Shown here: one piece after another, positions 21,476-33,442 of the stretch
Layout of the letters: the number at the start of each line of letters is the position of its first letter
Position numbering within the stretch: the first letter of the stretch is position 1
Assembly: GCA_940671915.1 (NCBI GenBank)
Contig: CALNVZ010003426.1
Coordinates: forward strand, 50,733,600-50,797,599
DNA length: 64,000 bases
DNA from: Paracentrotus lividus
Taxonomy: Eukaryota > Echinodermata > Echinoidea > Camarodonta > Echinidae
Direction of reading: 5' to 3'
Notes under the pieces: generated by a model
The model's database searches: none
What the model saw: only the letters and a program-made list of their open reading frames with translations
What the model was told of the DNA's origin: nothing
Program-made: the position numbers and the translations under genes

Positions 21476-22961
21476 CAGGCCCGTAACTAGGGGGGTTCGG
21501 ACGAACGAACCCCCCCCCCCCCGCAGGCGAGCAGGGTCCGCTTGACCAAAAAAGAAAAAAAATTAAAACCTCTACTTTTTAGCAGAAATGCAGCAGATAC
21601 TTGAATAGAAATACAAGAAAGGAAGATTAAAACATTTTGCTTTCAGTCCCCCAATATGTAAAATCTTTCGCTCGCGCTTCGCACTCGCAACCTTTTATTT
21701 TGGGGATGATGATCATGTTTTTCAGAACAAATTCGCAGGAATGTTTTCGTTTGCATTTGTGTTCTATTTTCATATTTTTAAATGATGTTATCTTTAATTT
21801 TAGGAAATGATATAACAGAAATAAGGCCTCGTGGCAGAGGCAAAGGAACCGGGAGGGGGGGGGGGCAGGGGGCACAGTGACCCCCACTTTTTCATCCACC
21901 CTAAAAGTGCCCATATTCATGACCAAAAAGTGTCCCTTTTGTAAGCTAAAAAAAGTGTCATCTTTATTCTAAAAAGAAGCCTTTCAGAGTTTTGAAAAGT
22001 CCCGTGGACAATTTCTGTTTAAAAAAGGGGCACTTTTAATACTAAAAAGGGCACCTTGTTACTCCATATGTCTTTTAAAACCCCAAATTTTCGGCTCGCG
22101 CTTTGCGCTCGCGGATACTAAATAGGGTCCATAATGCACAAATAAACTACAAGTTTTGAGCTCAAAGTTTTCTACTCGCGCTTCACGCTTGAGGATATTG
22201 GGGTCTAACAAAGGGGATGGAACCGGGGGGCAGGGGGCACAGCGCCCCCACTTTTTCATGCACTCTAAAAGTGTCCCTTTTTTTTAGCTTTAAAAAATTC
22301 CCTTTTTATACTAAAAATAAGCCTTTCATACTCTTTAAAAATCCCATGGACAATTTCTTTAAAAGTGTCACTTACAATACTAAAAAGTGCCCCCTGTCAA
22401 AAGAATTTGTGTACTTGTGTTTGGGCAAGATTGGGGGTAGGCTAGGGGACTGCAGCCCACAAAATATTCATAGCAAAGATTATTAATGAGCCAAGATTAT
22501 TATGTATCTACAACAAGGATCCTAAAAAGAGTCTATAAAGCACAAATTTTTAGCTCAAAACTTTCAGCTTGCGGATAATGTAAATAGGCCCTATATTGCA
22601 CAATTAACTCTAATTTTGATCTCAAAATTTTGGGCTCGCGCTTCGCGCTCGCATTCCTTTATATTCATTACTAAATGAACAATAAAAAATAAAAGCCATT
22701 AAGATTCCTAAAATTTTCAACTCACACTTCGCGCTCGCGGATATTATAAATAGGGTCTATAATGCACAATTAACCCTAGTTTTTAGCTTCGTGCTCGCGG
22801 ATACTAAATAGAGTCTATAATCATGATAATGCATAGTTTACGCCAGGTTTAACTCAAAATTTTCGGCTCGCGCTTCGCGCTCGAAAAAATCTTAGAAAAA
22901 GTTGACCTTTTTCAGATTTCGAACCCCCCCCCCCCCCGTAAAAATACTAGTTACGGGCCTG
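21476..22961. mobile_element. TIR element, CAGGCCCGTAACTAG termini
   Basis: The ends CAGGCCCGTAACTAG and CTAGTTACGGGCCTG are perfect mirrors, flanked by GGTAG on both sides (21471-21475 and 22962-22966). The interior contains C/G runs next to the ends and at least six GCTCGCGCTTCGCGCTCGC-type palindromes. No transposase is seen. The flanking DNA reads continuously if the element is removed. Confidence 0.85.
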
Positions 22962-22966
22962 GGTAG

Positions 22967-24084
22967 CGATCGACGGCCTTCCCGGAAGGACCTTGACGTC
23001 GCCCAATTGATGAAACGCAATAACTCAATCCAAGCTAATCACTGTTGCAATCTGCCATGACATCGGCAGATACCTCCTACAGCCTACCATCGAATTTGCA
23101 TCAATAAAGCTGCGGTACACGCCAAATCTGTACCCACGGTATCTGTATCCCTGGAATCCGTATTCATGGAATCCGCCATCTAAGATAAGAATAATTACCC
23201 AAATAGTTACCCAATTATTTTATCCCAGAACATATCAAAGATATTTAAAATTGACATGATAATCATTGATCAATGTCTGGTAATTAATCACAAAGTACGA
23301 CAATAATTATCAATTATCTACTATCAATAAATTGTACTGATAATTACACAAACTATCAATGAATAAAGCTTCATATCTTTAATTCACAGAGTATGTGGTT
23401 AAGACTAATAAAATACATTTATATTCTCAATCTCTGTCACATTATTATGAATGACTAAACAAAGATATCGTCCAAACTTTCGTCTATAAAAGCAAACCAT
23501 GAAATTCTGATCAAATATGTCCTTTACATGAAATGGAATACAGTTTATCAATTATAAAGAATTCCTGTATGCATGTTTATAAAGTGATTTATCACACAAA
23601 AAAGCAACTCCTCCCAGTTTGGGAACAATGTTATACATTAAATGCTGTTTCATAAATGTAGTTGTAGCTCCTATATCAATTTAACCGAACAAGATTTATG
23701 TTCCAAAACAAAATCCAGACATTTAATATAAGCTTGTCATAATTAAGAAAACAACCAAAATAACACTTACAGTCGGATATGAATGATTCTGCTACATTAG
23801 AAACAGCAGGCTGACAATCCCAAGTTGCTGGCGTGGCTCTCTTCTACCACCAACCTACTTTGCAGCACAAGTCATTGCAACTAAAAATGGCCGCGCAAGC
23901 TTTCTGTGCCTTGCCCCAGCTCACTTTCTAAAACCTATCAGTCTATTGAAATTCAGTGAACCCAAACAAAGGGACCCCTTTGGCTTTACTCTGGGTTTCT
24001 ATTCACTATTGGAATTAACTATGAAATTGAGGTGTGGGGAAGCATATACAAGAGTAACTTGAATTGTATATTTGTATATTTTAC
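22967..24084. other. Unassigned stretch, possible minus-strand exons
   Basis: On the minus strand a GTAAGTG donor (about 23770) and a TCTTAG acceptor (about 23180) would join two open stretches. The second reads FHEYGFQGYRYRGYRFGVYR, rich in Tyr, Gly and Arg. No known domain is recognised and stops occur nearby. It may be a decayed transposase or a chance frame. Confidence 0.2.
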
Positions 24085-24542
24085 ATCCAAAAAAGGGCAG
24101 TTAGAGCCATCACATTCAGCCATTGGCAAGCACATACTTGGCTACTATTTAAAAACTTAGAAATCCTCAAATTGATATGCACCATTTATCTGTTTGTACG
24201 TTTATGTTTGATCTGCGTAATGGTAACTTACCACACTCTTTAATTGATTATTGTAATGTTATACAGCACAGATATTCTACGAGGCAAAAAGCAGATGGAC
24301 AGGTACATCTACCAAAACTTAGGACTTCTCAAGGCCAATTTTCTCTATCCTTCTTAGGCAGTATATTCAGGAATAATGTACCAGCTGATATCAAGCTGAA
24401 AACCATCCAGAATCTTATTAAGGAACTCTTTAAAAATGCATATAATGATTCAATAACAATTTGCTTCCCTATGTGTAATTTACTGTAATTTACACATATA
24501 AACTATGTATCAATAGTTGGTATCTGTATCTGTATAGTCTTA
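24085..24542 (+). pseudogene. Non-LTR retrotransposon ORF2 C-terminus, 5' piece
   Basis: Opens with IQKRAVRAITFSHWQAHTW, then after a one-base shift has FMFDLRNGNLP, HRYSTRQKADGQVHLPKLRT and GSIFRNNVPADIK, ending in a stop near 24488. This is the conserved region after the reverse transcriptase in CR1/L2/Jockey-type ORF2 proteins (AHT-xx-LF, FMF-x-x-x-x-x-LP, TR-x-x-x-x-x-x-LP). The catalytic RT lies upstream and is missing, so it is a typical 5'-truncated copy. Confidence 0.75.
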
Positions 24543-25157
24543 CACTGTAAACATAAATTAGTCATTGGTGCTTATAAATTAGTCAAAACGACGAATTAAT
24601 ATTAGTCCAGTCTCAATGACTTAATTACCTCAGTCAGGACTAGTGTAGGTAAGTCATTTTGACCAATATAAACAAGACATTTAACAAATGACTTGTTTAC
24701 ATTGGTCAAATGACTAATAAATGACATATAGGCCTGCAAATGACTTATTTATGGTCAGAGGCTAGCTAGGCGTACGGCGCACGTAACAGTGATTCGCGGT
24801 CAAACCACACGGACAAATGCCGACATGGTAAAAACAAAACAACATCGAATGCAACGCCTAAGGATTAGATCCATCTCAGGATATCGTTGAAAATGATTTT
24901 AAAGACCAAGGTAAGTTTATGTCATATTCTATTTTTAACGCGAATCCCGAACATGGAAGAAATTTTGATGTTAATTTATTATTGTAGCCCCACATGCTCA
25001 ATTCCATGTTAGTTGTATGCTTGTATCATGGAATACTAGTAATTTGTAGTTGCAGAACACGTTCTATACTCGGATGGTGTGCTGAAGGATTATAGTTATA
25101 TGATGATCTATAATTAGTTTCATTGAATATATTCATGTAAAGAATTAATCAAAGGAA

Positions 25158-25480
25158 AGAGTTCCTCTTGCGACAGCCACTCAAAAAAAAAAAAAAAACG
25201 ATAACGACACACCTGTGCGCATGCGTCTCTATAATTTATCGTTGCAAGAGTAAGACTGTGACGCTGGTGACTCGGGTTCGACTCCCGCTATTCCTCTTGT
25301 GTTTTTTGACTAAATAAACTGGAATTTGTATTTTGTTGTTATTTTTTTATTATTAAGATATATATTTTTTTAATATAACCCTAACCATAACCGTAACACT
25401 AGTCTATGTGTAAAATATTATTAGAAACAATTTCCACATGTATACTTTTCTATTTGGGTAGCTGTCGCAAAAGGAACTCT
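25158..25480. mobile_element. MITE with AGAGTTCCTCTTGCGACAGC ends
   Basis: The left end AGAGTTCCTCTTGCGACAGC is mirrored by GCTGTCGCAAAAGGAACTCT. Inside is a tRNA T-arm-like motif CGGGTTCGACTCCCG at about 25265. It is nested in the DDE transposon. Confidence 0.7.
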
Positions 25481-25613
25481 TGCCGAATCGAATTTTAATT
25501 TATAAAAGATGAGGTGGTGCAGCCCCCCCCCCCCCCCCCCCCCCCCCAAAAAAAATGAAATAAATAAAAACATTTTTTATTTAACATGTATTTTTCATTA
25601 ATTTTTCATGCAG

Positions 25614-25779
25614 AATGCCAGACATCTCCATGGTATCTACAACATCTCTATCACACTCAACATAGCACAGCAAAAGTGTCAACCACAGAGGAAGCTTCGC
25701 AAACAGAAGTATCGCTCAAACACTTTGCATCTATCCTACGAAGATAGACAGCTTATTACAGACCCATCGGCTTATACCG
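25614..25779 (+). pseudogene. Transposase exon A (N-terminal region)
   Basis: Acceptor TTTTTCATGCAG, donor GTGAGT. The best frame reads QTSPWYLQHLYHTQHST and then EEASQTEVSLKHFASILR before a stop, resembling the low-complexity region before the catalytic domain in this group. A frame change is needed to continue into the next exon. Confidence 0.45.
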
Positions 25780-25914
25780 GTGAGTTGTTTTTATGATTGT
25801 TCACATATTTTGCAATAATGTATGATCATGAGCAATGTATACACGAACATAACAATATTTCCTATCATTTTAATTTATAACATAATTTATTTTCCCCCTT
25901 TTACATGATTGAAG

Positions 25915-26018
25915 GTGATCATGCTGAGCTATTTGTTCAACTCTTTGAAAGAGAAGGCATCAAAATGAGGTACTGGAATGGATTCAAAACACCAAAAGCT
26001 TCTCCAGCTAGATCTGAG
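25915..26018 (+). pseudogene. Transposase exon B
   Basis: Encodes GDHAELFVQLFEREGIKMRY followed by WNGFKTPKASPARSE, ending at a GTATTT donor. The YW-x-G-x-K motif matches the segment just before the helix-turn-helix in DDE_4 transposases. Confidence 0.55.
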
Positions 26019-26465
26019 GTATTTTCACTTCATGTTCTATAATTCTGTACTTGAATCTGTACATGAAAATCATTTTTGAATAACAGTCTCACCTTTTAGA
26101 GGGAGTGTATTTTAGATATTGGATTAAATGGTTTATTTCGCCAATTGAATTCCAACATTTCTTTAATTAGAGCTTTGCAATATTATTGTCATTGCAGGGT
26201 ATTCTTTTTTTTTTATTGTTTCACATATTTAATTGCAATTTACTTATTTATTAGCTTATAGTACATTATGTCTCATACTTTTATGTTTGGAATTAAGACA
26301 CCTTTCCAAAATGGTGTGGTCATGTCTACTTGAAAGAGACTCAACAACTGCTTGAACGCCTTTTTTAAACACAATTTGTACCATTTTAAACTGATTTTTT
26401 TTATATGATTTTTTAAGTTATGAATGTTATGTTATAATTGTTAATGTCACATACATGTATATTGC

Positions 26466-26571
26466 AACACTGAATTCACCTGGCTGGATAATAGGTTAGA
26501 GTGGTCCGCAGACTGTAGTTATTTAGTTAACTTTGCCCAAGGCCTGGCAGCTCAGCCAGGTGAAAACAGTG
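26466..26571. repeat. Short inverted repeat (CACTGAATTCACCTGGCTG)
   Basis: ACACTGAATTCACCTGGCTG near 26466 is mirrored by CAGCCAGGTGAAAACAGTGT near 26552. A small hairpin of about 106 bases, possibly a MITE, inside the transposase intron. Confidence 0.5.
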
Positions 26572-28205
26572 TCTTAATATTTTTGTGTTCTTTAATAATA
26601 TGTTTTTATATGGAATCAATTTTATTTATATTGTATGTCATCTTTCTGCCGAATAGAATAATAATAATAATAATAATAATAATATAACTGCAATCGTTGT
26701 CATGAACGATGTGCGTGCATTGACGCCTTGACAAAAGGATTTCAATGATTAGTAAAATGTAAGCATATATTTTGAAATATATTGGGAAATTGAAGTAAGC
26801 TTTATAATATACAAGATCTGTGTGTAAAACGAATACGCTTTGTGTACTACAGTGCAATTTTGAAAACTTCGCTTTCCATATTATCCGGCGTGCACAGGGC
26901 TCTGTCAAATTTGCAATTATTAGGCAAGCGGGTATAATGGCTCCTATAAAAATGTGATTTACTCGAAATTTTCTATATTATATTTGGTATCAATGGAAAG
27001 GCAATTTCAATGCGGTCACTGTGATGTCAATTTCAGAAGCAAATATTGATTGACAATGACGTAATGCCTTGTTATGTAATCCATTGAAAATTTGCTATTT
27101 TTTGTCCAGAACTTTTTAATGACGTCATCAAATTTTACAGAAATTGACAGATTGTTGTGAACTGTATTGATACATATGCCTGCTAAGTTTCAAGTCCCTA
27201 GATTGAATATTCGCAATTTTAGGGGAAGTTAAACTTGATTTCCTGGTATCAATAATTTTGTTAATTCCACGACATTTTTGAGAAATTTGGTCAATGAATC
27301 GATATATTTTTCTTTACATTGCTGGAAAGGGCATAGTCTGAACTACCTAAATCCAAAAAAGGGTATGGTTTTAAAAAGGCACAACGCAGATGCAGTGTCT
27401 TGGATTTTAGCCAAATTTTAAAACTTTAGAGGGCGCTATTTGCATTTTTGCGTGTTTTCTGGAGCGTAGAACATGTGGAGTGTGTGCACATTTATTGGAA
27501 TAACATGCCCTGAAAATTTGAAGCAAAATGGAATTGATTTCAGGAAGTTATAGCCATTTTTGTGTGTTTTTAGTCACAATTTTTTATTTCATAACGGAGT
27601 TGATTTTTGAAATTAATTTAAAATATGAAGATATTTTTAAAATGAAAAGTGATTGCATACATATGAAAGGCAAACTCATAGACTATTTAATGAATTTTGT
27701 TAGAAGTCTGTAGCGTTTATAACAAAATAGATATGAAGGCTGGAGAAATGGCTTTCAGATGGCCCGAAATTGACAAAATGGCTGATGGACGGTCATGGAT
27801 GAGTGATTTTGGAAAATGAAATGTATGGGGATCAATAATGGAACATAGAGGCTGTGTGTATGAAGTTTGAATGAATTTGGTTGAGCGATATGACCTTGGG
27901 AGGGATAACAAGGTTCACGTGTTAAATGAATGGGTTTTTGTGGAAGAAAAAGAAAAGAAGAAGATGGCGGAATAGGGATATTGAACGATAACAGCATTGT
28001 CGCTGGAGCGTCAATGCAAATAGTAATAACTAATTTTAATGACTATTTTAATAATTTAGTAAATTAGAAAATCAAATGAATTCATGTAAGGAATAAAGAT
28101 CATGATGAGAGAGACAAATATTTCAATTATTATATAGATGCCCTTCCAGGAATTTTATAATGCCTGTCTAATAATTCTTTTTATTTTAATGGCCTTATTT
28201 TTCAG
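26572..28205 (+). other. Transposase intron, no gene
   Basis: AT-rich, with an (AAT)n run near 26658-26683. The open frames on both strands show no domain. Large relative to the exons, so it probably contains further unrecognised insertions. Confidence 0.4.
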
Positions 28206-28940
28206 GAACATCGTTCAAGGATATTCACTGTGTATGAAGAATTCATTATGACACTCTTCCGTCTTCGACGTGGTTTTACAAATCGTGGACTGGCAGATAC
28301 ATTTGGAATTGGAACATTTTGAAATTTTCTGGACCTTAAACTGCGACCACTTCTCATCAAATGGCCAACAAAGGAACAAGTTAGGGCAAGTCTTCCGAAG
28401 AGTTTTAGTTATTTCAAGAACGCTAGAACAATTCTAGAGTGTACTGAAATATTTTACCCCATCGACGCTTGTTCTAAGAGAATAACTTGGTCATCTTATA
28501 AACATCACAATACTCCCAAGCTCTTAGTTGCAACATTTCCAAGGGGTACCTTCATTTTTCTCTCTCAGCTTTGGAGGTAGTGTATCAGATTTAAAAGATC
28601 ACACAAGAATCTGGTTGCTTGTAACCACATTGAACATGGCGATGGCGTCATGGCTGATCGTGTTTTCTCATAAGAGCAAAAGGGAGCAACACTAAATAAG
28701 TACCACCATTTGTACATTGGAAGCAACTCAACACACACGCTACAGTCAAGACACGTCGCATTGAATCAGCAGGATTTACGTTGAACGTGCTATCGGACGA
28801 TTTAAGACTTTCTCAGAGTATGAATGGAGTTGTACCTTTGTTGAGCTGGGGGATATTTGCTATTTGTTATTGCCGAAATTTCCAAGACAAGTTGAACTTC
28901 AGATACATGCTATTCTTCTGCATTCTATTTATTTTTTTTT
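28206..28940 (+). pseudogene. Broken DDE_4-type transposase catalytic region
   Basis: After acceptor TTTTTCAG the frame reads EEFIMTLFRLRRGFTNRGLA and then a helix-turn-helix-like segment with a stop (GTF-stop). It continues WPTKEQVRASLPKSFSYFKN, ILECTEIF, TWSSYKHHNTPKLLVATFPR, GTFIFLSQL, and after shifts GDGVMADRVF and VERAIGRFKTFSEYEW. These are the three catalytic blocks of the family. The first catalytic Asp is Glu here (ECTE instead of DCTE); the second (MAD) and the Glu (VERAIG) are kept. At least one stop and three frameshifts show that it is inactive. Confidence 0.75.
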
Positions 28941-29531
28941 TTTTTTTTTTTTATGTCTTCATAATGTTTCTTGTATTAAAACCTTTATATTACACTGTAC
29001 CACGTACTTTACCTTGTTGAATGTATTGCATGCAGTGAAAGTCAACTTGTCATGTATATACATGTACAATTCAAAGCAATACGTATACATTTAATTATTA
29101 ATTATTTGAAGTGAAGGTGATGATTGGGAATTTCTTCAATGTTTAAACCATATTTTCGAATTTACATTATTGCGTTTTAATTTACTTTTTTTAAATATGA
29201 ATTTGTATTAGACTTTTCCATTCTTTTCCATCCTGGTCTCTCTCTCTCCCTCTCCTCCCTGTCTCCTTTCACTTTTACTCTTACTCTTGTTCTTCTCACC
29301 TCTCACTCTCTTTCTCCTATGCTATAAGTGTAATGGCCTCACAAATTGCCTTTTAGTACAGTAATAACACTATGATGTCTTGACAGGCTATTTACTATGT
29401 AATCATCATTACAACAATTCAGAGTATCTGCTATCATGATAATGTTAACTATTATGCTAATATTTTTATAATTTATGTTGTACTATGTAAAAATGAAATT
29501 TAAAATATGTTTTATCGAGTTAAAGTATGAA

Positions 29532-29592
29532 CATTATTATTATTATTATATTATTATTATTATTATTATTATATCATTATTATTATTATTAT
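29532..29592. repeat. (TTA)n microsatellite
   Basis: TTATTATTA repeated, with two interruptions. Confidence 0.9.
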
Positions 29593-29699
29593 GTATAGCC
29601 CGATTATGTGAAATAGATCTGTTTTAAATCAAGAAGAGATTTAGTTGCTTCATTTCTTTTGTTTTTACATAAAATATGGCCTTAAAATGATGACCAGCT

Positions 29700-30060
29700 A
29701 AAATAATCAGTATCTTTGACTAATATTTGTGTCGTTGTGTGACTAATTAATTCTAGTCATCTGACTAATCTCAAAGTGTCTGAAATGACTAAACTTTAGT
29801 CATTTGACTAATTAATTCTAGTCATCTGACTAAATCCAAAATTGTCTGAAATGATAAACTTTAGTCATTTGACTAATTATTCTAGTCATCTGACTAAACC
29901 AAAAGTGTCTGAAATGACCAACTTTAGTCATTTGACTAATTAATCTATGTCATCTGACTGAATCAAAAGTGTCTAATGACTAAACGTAGTATCATCTGAC
30001 TAATTAATCTAGTCATTTCAACATATGCCAGGACTAATTCTTATTAGTCAAAATGACTAA
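29700..30060. repeat. Subterminal TAGTCATYTGACTAAT tandem repeats
   Basis: About eight copies of a ~30-60 base unit containing TAGTCATTTGACTAATTA and GTGTCTGAAATGA, lying just inside the right end of the DDE transposon. Such subterminal arrays are typical transposase-binding regions; that function is inferred. Confidence 0.75.
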
Positions 30061-30075
30061 TTTATGTTTACAGTG

Positions 30076-30236
30076 TATGTTTATTAACAACATTATACTT
30101 TGTATGTTAATAATGAAGAGGGGCCAGGCTCGACTAGCACATGTGCTATTTCCTGGTCCCATTACCATTTGTAACGTTTTAATTATATGTATGTCATGAA
30201 ATGTTATCATGGTAAATAAATAAATAAATCAAATAA
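30076..30236 (+). mobile_element. Non-LTR retrotransposon 3' tail, second piece
   Basis: GGGGCCAGGCTCGACTAGCA, GTGCTATTTCCTGGTCCC, and a terminal AAATAAATAAATAAATC microsatellite form the type of 3' UTR and tail found on CR1-like elements. It continues the ORF2 fragment on the other side of the DDE transposon. Confidence 0.6.
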
Positions 30237-31350
30237 ATCAAAATATTCAAAATTACTCAATCTAGCAATAACAATGCATCGCACCTGTTTCTAAAATTGT
30301 AAGGATTACTCTGACACGGCCCCTATTCAAGAAAATATATATATTTTCATACTTCTCAGAGTAATAATCTACAAGTTCATATAAGTTTCAACAATCTGTA
30401 AAATTCAACAAAAGCTAAATGCAACTTCTGTTACATGTAAAGTAAGTCTGATTTAGACATACATCACTCAAAACTCATCAGTCTTGAAAATAAAACTGTA
30501 CGAATGTCAAAAACATCTAATCGATGTTTTATTTTATTCCAGAATAAGTTCTCGTCAATTAGATATACTTGGAACTTTCTTACGCCCAGTCCCGAGCAAA
30601 ACATTCCAGTTCAACTATACAGACATGTATTTCTGTTCAAGTAGCAACTTCCACTAGCGTAGGCTACGAGTCTCCAACTCAATCGGCACCTAACGGCACC
30701 TAAGCCTGAGGGTGACGCCTCACTTCGTACTATGAACGGCATTGCCACATCTGGCAGCCACAAAATTGGTGCATAGACAAACAGCCCTTCAGCTTCTCAA
30801 ACGACTGCTTGTCCTCTCCAGTCCTCTCCAGTCCACTCCAGCTTGTTGTTTTTTCACATAGATTAATGCTATAATCACTAACGCGAAAAATTATGTCTTG
30901 CCAAATCAATTTATAAATTGTCTGTATTACAACGATAGTAACAATCACATTAAATTAAGAAAATTGAAATTTAATTCTAATAATAAATATAGGCGCCACT
31001 GTTCTTTTAGATTACTTGTATCTGAAAGAAAAGAAATATTGGATTAGAGGCACGACTTTGGGATTCTGAAGTGGCTCTCAAGGACAAGTGTATACGCCGA
31101 AAATGCAAAAGCAGGTAGGCCTACAACAAAAAGTAATGATGATGCAACCATGGCGGCGACCCTGGACCCCGTGCCCATTATTTGATAATTGCCATGATGT
31201 TAACTAATCGTGCCTCCTATATTAATTCCTGTCTTCTGATTATATCATCATAATACTTTTTTTTTTTTTTTTTTTTTGCTCAAATTCTTGTGACAAAATG
31301 CATGTTTCTAATTGTATCTTTATAATGTCTTCTAATATTTCAGATTTGAC
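30237..31350. other. Unassigned intronic DNA
   Basis: Contains a small direct repeat CCTCTCCAGT near 30814-30835 and a T-run at 31257-31277. No exon or element is recognised. Confidence 0.4.
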
Positions 31351-31886
31351 GTCTCTGACAAGCCGGTGAAGCCATATTAACCTCGTCCGTCATGCTATTC
31401 TGTCAAGACAGCAGCAAGAAAATCGCGACAGAAAAGTGCGACGGACTAGCTTTTACACCATGACCGACTAGCTGTAAAGCTAATCCTGCTCAAAAGCTCG
31501 TCAGTCTGGGCATCACTACGACTAGCTTTTATGCTAGTCCGTCAAACTAGTCGGTCTCGACAGACGAGCTTTAAAATAAGTCTGTCGTTACCGACTAGCT
31601 TTAAAGCTAGTCTGTCATGACCGACTAGCTTTCTTGAAAACTAGTCCGTCGTGACCGACGAGCATTAAAACTAGTCCGTGTTGACGGACTAACTTGACGC
31701 ACTAGCTTTCAAGCTAGTCCGTAGAGACGGACGAGTTTTAAAGCTAGTCCGTAATCACCGGGTTGTGTTGAAGGAAAGCTAGTCCGTCGTGACCGACTAG
31801 TTTTAAAGCTAGTTTTATAGTCAGTCTGGGCATCACTATACGACTAGCTTTAAAGCTAGTCGGTCTACCCGTTTAGGTTTTCAGTG
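31351..31886. mobile_element. Second copy (one end) of palindromic-end element
   Basis: The reverse complement of the left part of 14004-15674: TTAGGTTTTCAGTG terminus, the ACTAGCTTTAAAGCTAGT palindrome array, and GTCTCTGACAAGCC. Only one end is present. It stops exactly at TATGGCCCC of HYR unit 1. Confidence 0.8.
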
Positions 31887-33442
31887 TATGGCCCCCAAAT
31901 GTTGCATTGTTTAGTCTTGGGTGTCGAAGGACCAGCAAATTCCGTTTGTCTTGCAATGTCTTGTTGCTACAATGCGTGGATTCCCAAGGTATGAGTCTGC
32001 TGGTGGCCAACTATGGGTATTTAACCCTATTCAGACTGGGCTTTTCAAGAGGAGATTTTGACTGGGGGGGGGGTCACTTTGACCCTCCCCCTGAGATCTC
32101 GGCCGCGGATGGTCCACTCGCCGCGAAATTTAGCGTGAACGTCGCTGCACATGTAAAGAATGTCGCTGGTATGTTTTTTTATTTTTTTTTTTATTTCACG
32201 TATTTAATTTATGCTAATTTATGCATACTCATGTATGCAAATTAGATGTTTTTTTTATGGAAATCGTTAATATTTCATTAATAAACATAGTTATGAAGCC
32301 CAAATTTTTTCTAAAAGTTGCTGAGTAGCAAAGACAACAGTATTGAATTGACAAATTCAGAAATTTCAAATTAATTCTTTTGTATTCTATTGTTTTATGA
32401 ATTTCTTATGTATTCTATTGTTTTTATTTCTTATGTATTTCTTTGTTTTTGTAATTTTTTATGCTTGAGAAATGTGTTTTGATCAATATAAAGACAAATT
32501 TAATCAATCAAAAGGCTCAGAAGGCACAATTATCAGTGTTATAAAGAAATTTAGAAAAAAGCAGTATTTTGTACACAAACGCATGCAAAATAACGATTTT
32601 CGTTCAATTTAGGCCTGACATGCGATTACGTAATGTTGCGTAACGCAACAACGGAGTATCCGATTTTTTCGAAATTGGTGTCAAAATTTGAGAGACACTT
32701 GCAAGAAAAATGTCATAGAGTCGCGGATTTTGTACAGGGGGGGATCAAATTGACCCCCCCCCCCAGTCTGAATAGGGTTAAAGCAATGACCAACAAGCTA
32801 CATTCATCCCGTTGCTATCTGGACACCTACTTTAGATAGTTTCCACAAAGTGTGTTTTTTTGTGTGTTTTTTTTTGGTATGTGTCGTATCCGGTTGATGT
32901 TAAGCACCGTTCTGAACAAGTTTATTAATTAACCCTATCCTGCCCTGGTTAATTTAGCCCCCTCCTCGACATTTTTCGCGATAAATTTTCGACGTAATAA
33001 GCTATGGCCCCGTTGTTTCATGAGTTTATTCTTTGAAGTCTCGCGCATCTTTTCAGACAAAATTTGCGTTAGTTACGCATAGTTTTGTACCCGTGCGTCA
33101 GATTTAAAATTGCTCGAAAACGTTAATTTGTTACAAGATATACTTCAGTGGTAACAGAAAAGTATAAAAATTATGTAAACTTGTTTAATTGACCATATTT
33201 GTGTATGCATGAATGAACACAATTGCTCAAATTGATGAAGGCTATTTATTGTCTTATCTTGAACTTTATAAATAAATGTAATTTGGTTGATGATACCCTT
33301 ACCATTGGGGTTAAATAAATCTGCATGCCACTACTAGTATATAAGTTCAAGCCAAATATTCCTACATTAAAGGAGAACCCTACAGTAAATATTTGAAGGT
33401 AATTACCACTTTTCCATCAATATGTTCTTTTTTCATATTCAG
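31887..33442 (+). other. HYR unit 1-to-2 intron with TTAA insertion
   Basis: Unit homology resumes with TATGGCCCCCAAATGTTGCA and continues to the next HYR exon, apart from the insertion at 32025-32777. Confidence 0.75.
32025..32777. mobile_element. piggyBac-type MITE, TTAA target site
   Basis: The TTAA at 32021-32024 and 32778-32781 duplicates the single TTTAAAGC of the empty site seen in other HYR units. The ends CCCTATTCAGACTGGG and CCCAGTCTGAATAGGG are perfect mirrors. TTAA duplication plus a CCC terminus is typical of the piggyBac superfamily. The 753-base interior is non-coding. Confidence 0.88.

Larger units (their letters stand above)
24543..30075 (+). mobile_element. 5.5 kb DDE DNA transposon, CACTGTAAACATAAATTAGTCA ends
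   Basis: Terminal inverted repeats start CACTGTAAACATAAATTAG and end CTAATTTATGTTTACAGTG, flanked by the dinucleotide TA on both sides. Subterminal arrays of GACTAAT and TAGTCA motifs occupy 24560-24740 and 29700-30060. The interior encodes a degenerate multi-exon transposase on the plus strand, related to DDE_4-type transposases of the ISL2EU group. Its position inside a non-LTR tail shows it inserted after that copy. Confidence 0.85.

Noticed and set aside
28781-29094. Hydrophobic Phe-rich small proteins
   Set aside because: They come from a T-run after the transposase end. The conserved VERAIGRF reading is in a different frame.
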